The notes beneath the pieces were generated by a model. That model made no database searches. It was not told the origin of the DNA and was given only the letters and a program-made list of their open reading frames with translations. From assembly GCA_031289875.1 (NCBI GenBank), contig JAITOO010000216.1, forward strand, positions 1 through 6,412: a stretch of 6,412 nucleotides of DNA, given 5' to 3'. This document shows, piece by piece, positions 5,915 through 6,412 of this stretch. A program made the translations under genes and the position numbers. The stretch is from Flavobacteriaceae bacterium (GTDB taxonomy: Bacteria > Bacteroidota > Bacteroidia > Flavobacteriales > Weeksellaceae). Position 1 is the first letter of the stretch. The number at the start of each line of letters is the position of its first letter.

Positions 5915-6370
5915 ATGCCGACTTTCTCCGAAATACAAAAAAAAATGGCGGATTACTGCGCTTATCAAGACCGTTGTCATTGCGAAATTGAACAGAAATT
6001 GCAGGAATATCGCCTCGATGAGGATGAAAAAGCGGAGATTTGGAGTTATTTAATCAATCATGATTTTTTAAGTGAAGAACGTTTTGCGAAATCTTTTGTG
6101 CGGGGGAAATTCTATCAGAAAAAATGGGGAAAAATGAAAATCATTTCTCAGCTAAGACTGAAACAAATCCCTGAAAAGTTGATTTATAATGGTTTGCAAG
6201 AAATTGATGGGCAAGATTATGAAAAAACCTTGAATGAACTGGCGGGAAAAAAATGGATTTTGTTGGTTGAAAAAAATATTTTTATCCAACGAAAAAAACT
6301 TTTCTCTTATCTTTCGCAAAAAGGTTATGAAAATGAATTGATTTTTAAATGGTTGGAGGGAAATTCTTGA
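5915..6370 (+). CDS. recX: RecX family regulatory protein
   Basis: This 151-residue cytoplasmic protein belongs to the family that binds RecA filaments and limits RecA recombinase and co-protease activity. It is built of three-helix repeats. The hallmarks seen in Bacteroidota members are YCAYQDRCHCEIEQKL (14-29), FLSEERFAKSFVRGKF (51-66), K70-W71-G72 followed by KIISQLRLKQIP (75-86), and a C-terminal repeat ending SYLSQKGYENELIFKWL (131-147). Length is normal for the family and the protein appears complete. I chose the ATG at 5915 because upstream in-frame codons to 5834 encode nothing family-like. An alternative ATG at 5945 (Met11) would still keep the whole domain. A run of nine A's (5937-5945) lies just inside the gene. 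It is divergent from the secreted-protein gene, no recA is in the window, and no clear promoter or SOS box was recognised. Confidence 0.93.
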   Translation: MPTFSEIQKKMADYCAYQDRCHCEIEQKLQEYRLDEDEKAEIWSYLINHDFLSEERFAKSFVRGKFYQKKWGKMKIISQLRLKQIPEKLIYNGLQEIDGQDYEKTLNELAGKKWILLVEKNIFIQRKKLFSYLSQKGYENELIFKWLEGNS

Positions 6371-6412
6371 TTTAAGATTCACCTAACTCAGATGATTTAA
6401 AAAGAGATTTTT

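Noticed and set aside
1..6412. CRISPR arrays, tRNA or rRNA genes, insertion sequences and attachment sites
   Set aside because: No spaced repeats, cloverleaf-like segments, transposase motifs or paired terminal repeats were seen on either strand.

Overview
The window looks like chromosomal DNA from a member of the Bacteroidota. Two candidate promoters fit that phylum's -7 element (TAnnTTTG). One of them also has the -33 TTG at the expected 19-nt distance. Start codons lack Shine-Dalgarno sequences, and the RecX, YciO-type and AI-2E-type proteins read like Bacteroidota family members. The genus cannot be told from the sequence.

Left part, bases 6-3355, minus strand: a compact three-gene restriction-modification cassette. 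Transcription order is a D12-class adenine-N6 DNA methyltransferase (3355-2441), a second and clearly different D12-class adenine methyltransferase (2437-1394), and a 463-residue protein that I read as the cognate restriction endonuclease (1397-6). The genes are 3 nt apart and then overlap in an ATGA, so they form one translationally coupled operon that makes methyltransferases before nuclease. Two different adenine methyltransferases beside one nuclease is the arrangement expected for an asymmetric (type IIS-like) recognition site, with each enzyme protecting one strand. The nuclease candidate carries two separate PD-(D/E)xK-like motifs, D79...E101-T-K103 and PD362...E377-G-K379. That raises the possibility of a two-active-site enzyme cutting both strands from one polypeptide. 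This is the most interesting object in the window. The cassette is visibly more AT-rich than the genes to its right and is probably horizontally acquired.

Boundary, bases 3356-3532: a promoter for the cassette, two small hairpins and no gene. The promoter lies so close to the first methyltransferase ATG that the transcript should be almost leaderless.

Right part, bases 3533-6370: ordinary chromosomal genes. On the minus strand, in transcription order, they are a small secreted Spy/CpxP-like protein with a lysine-rich tail (5830-5372), an AI-2E family membrane protein (5345-4257) and a YciO-type Sua5/YrdC/TsaC protein (4156-3533). The first two are 26 bp apart and probably co-transcribed. The third follows after a 100-bp gap. 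The recombination regulator recX (5915-6370) is transcribed divergently from an 84-bp intergenic region. No rRNA, tRNA, CRISPR array, transposase or insertion sequence is visible.
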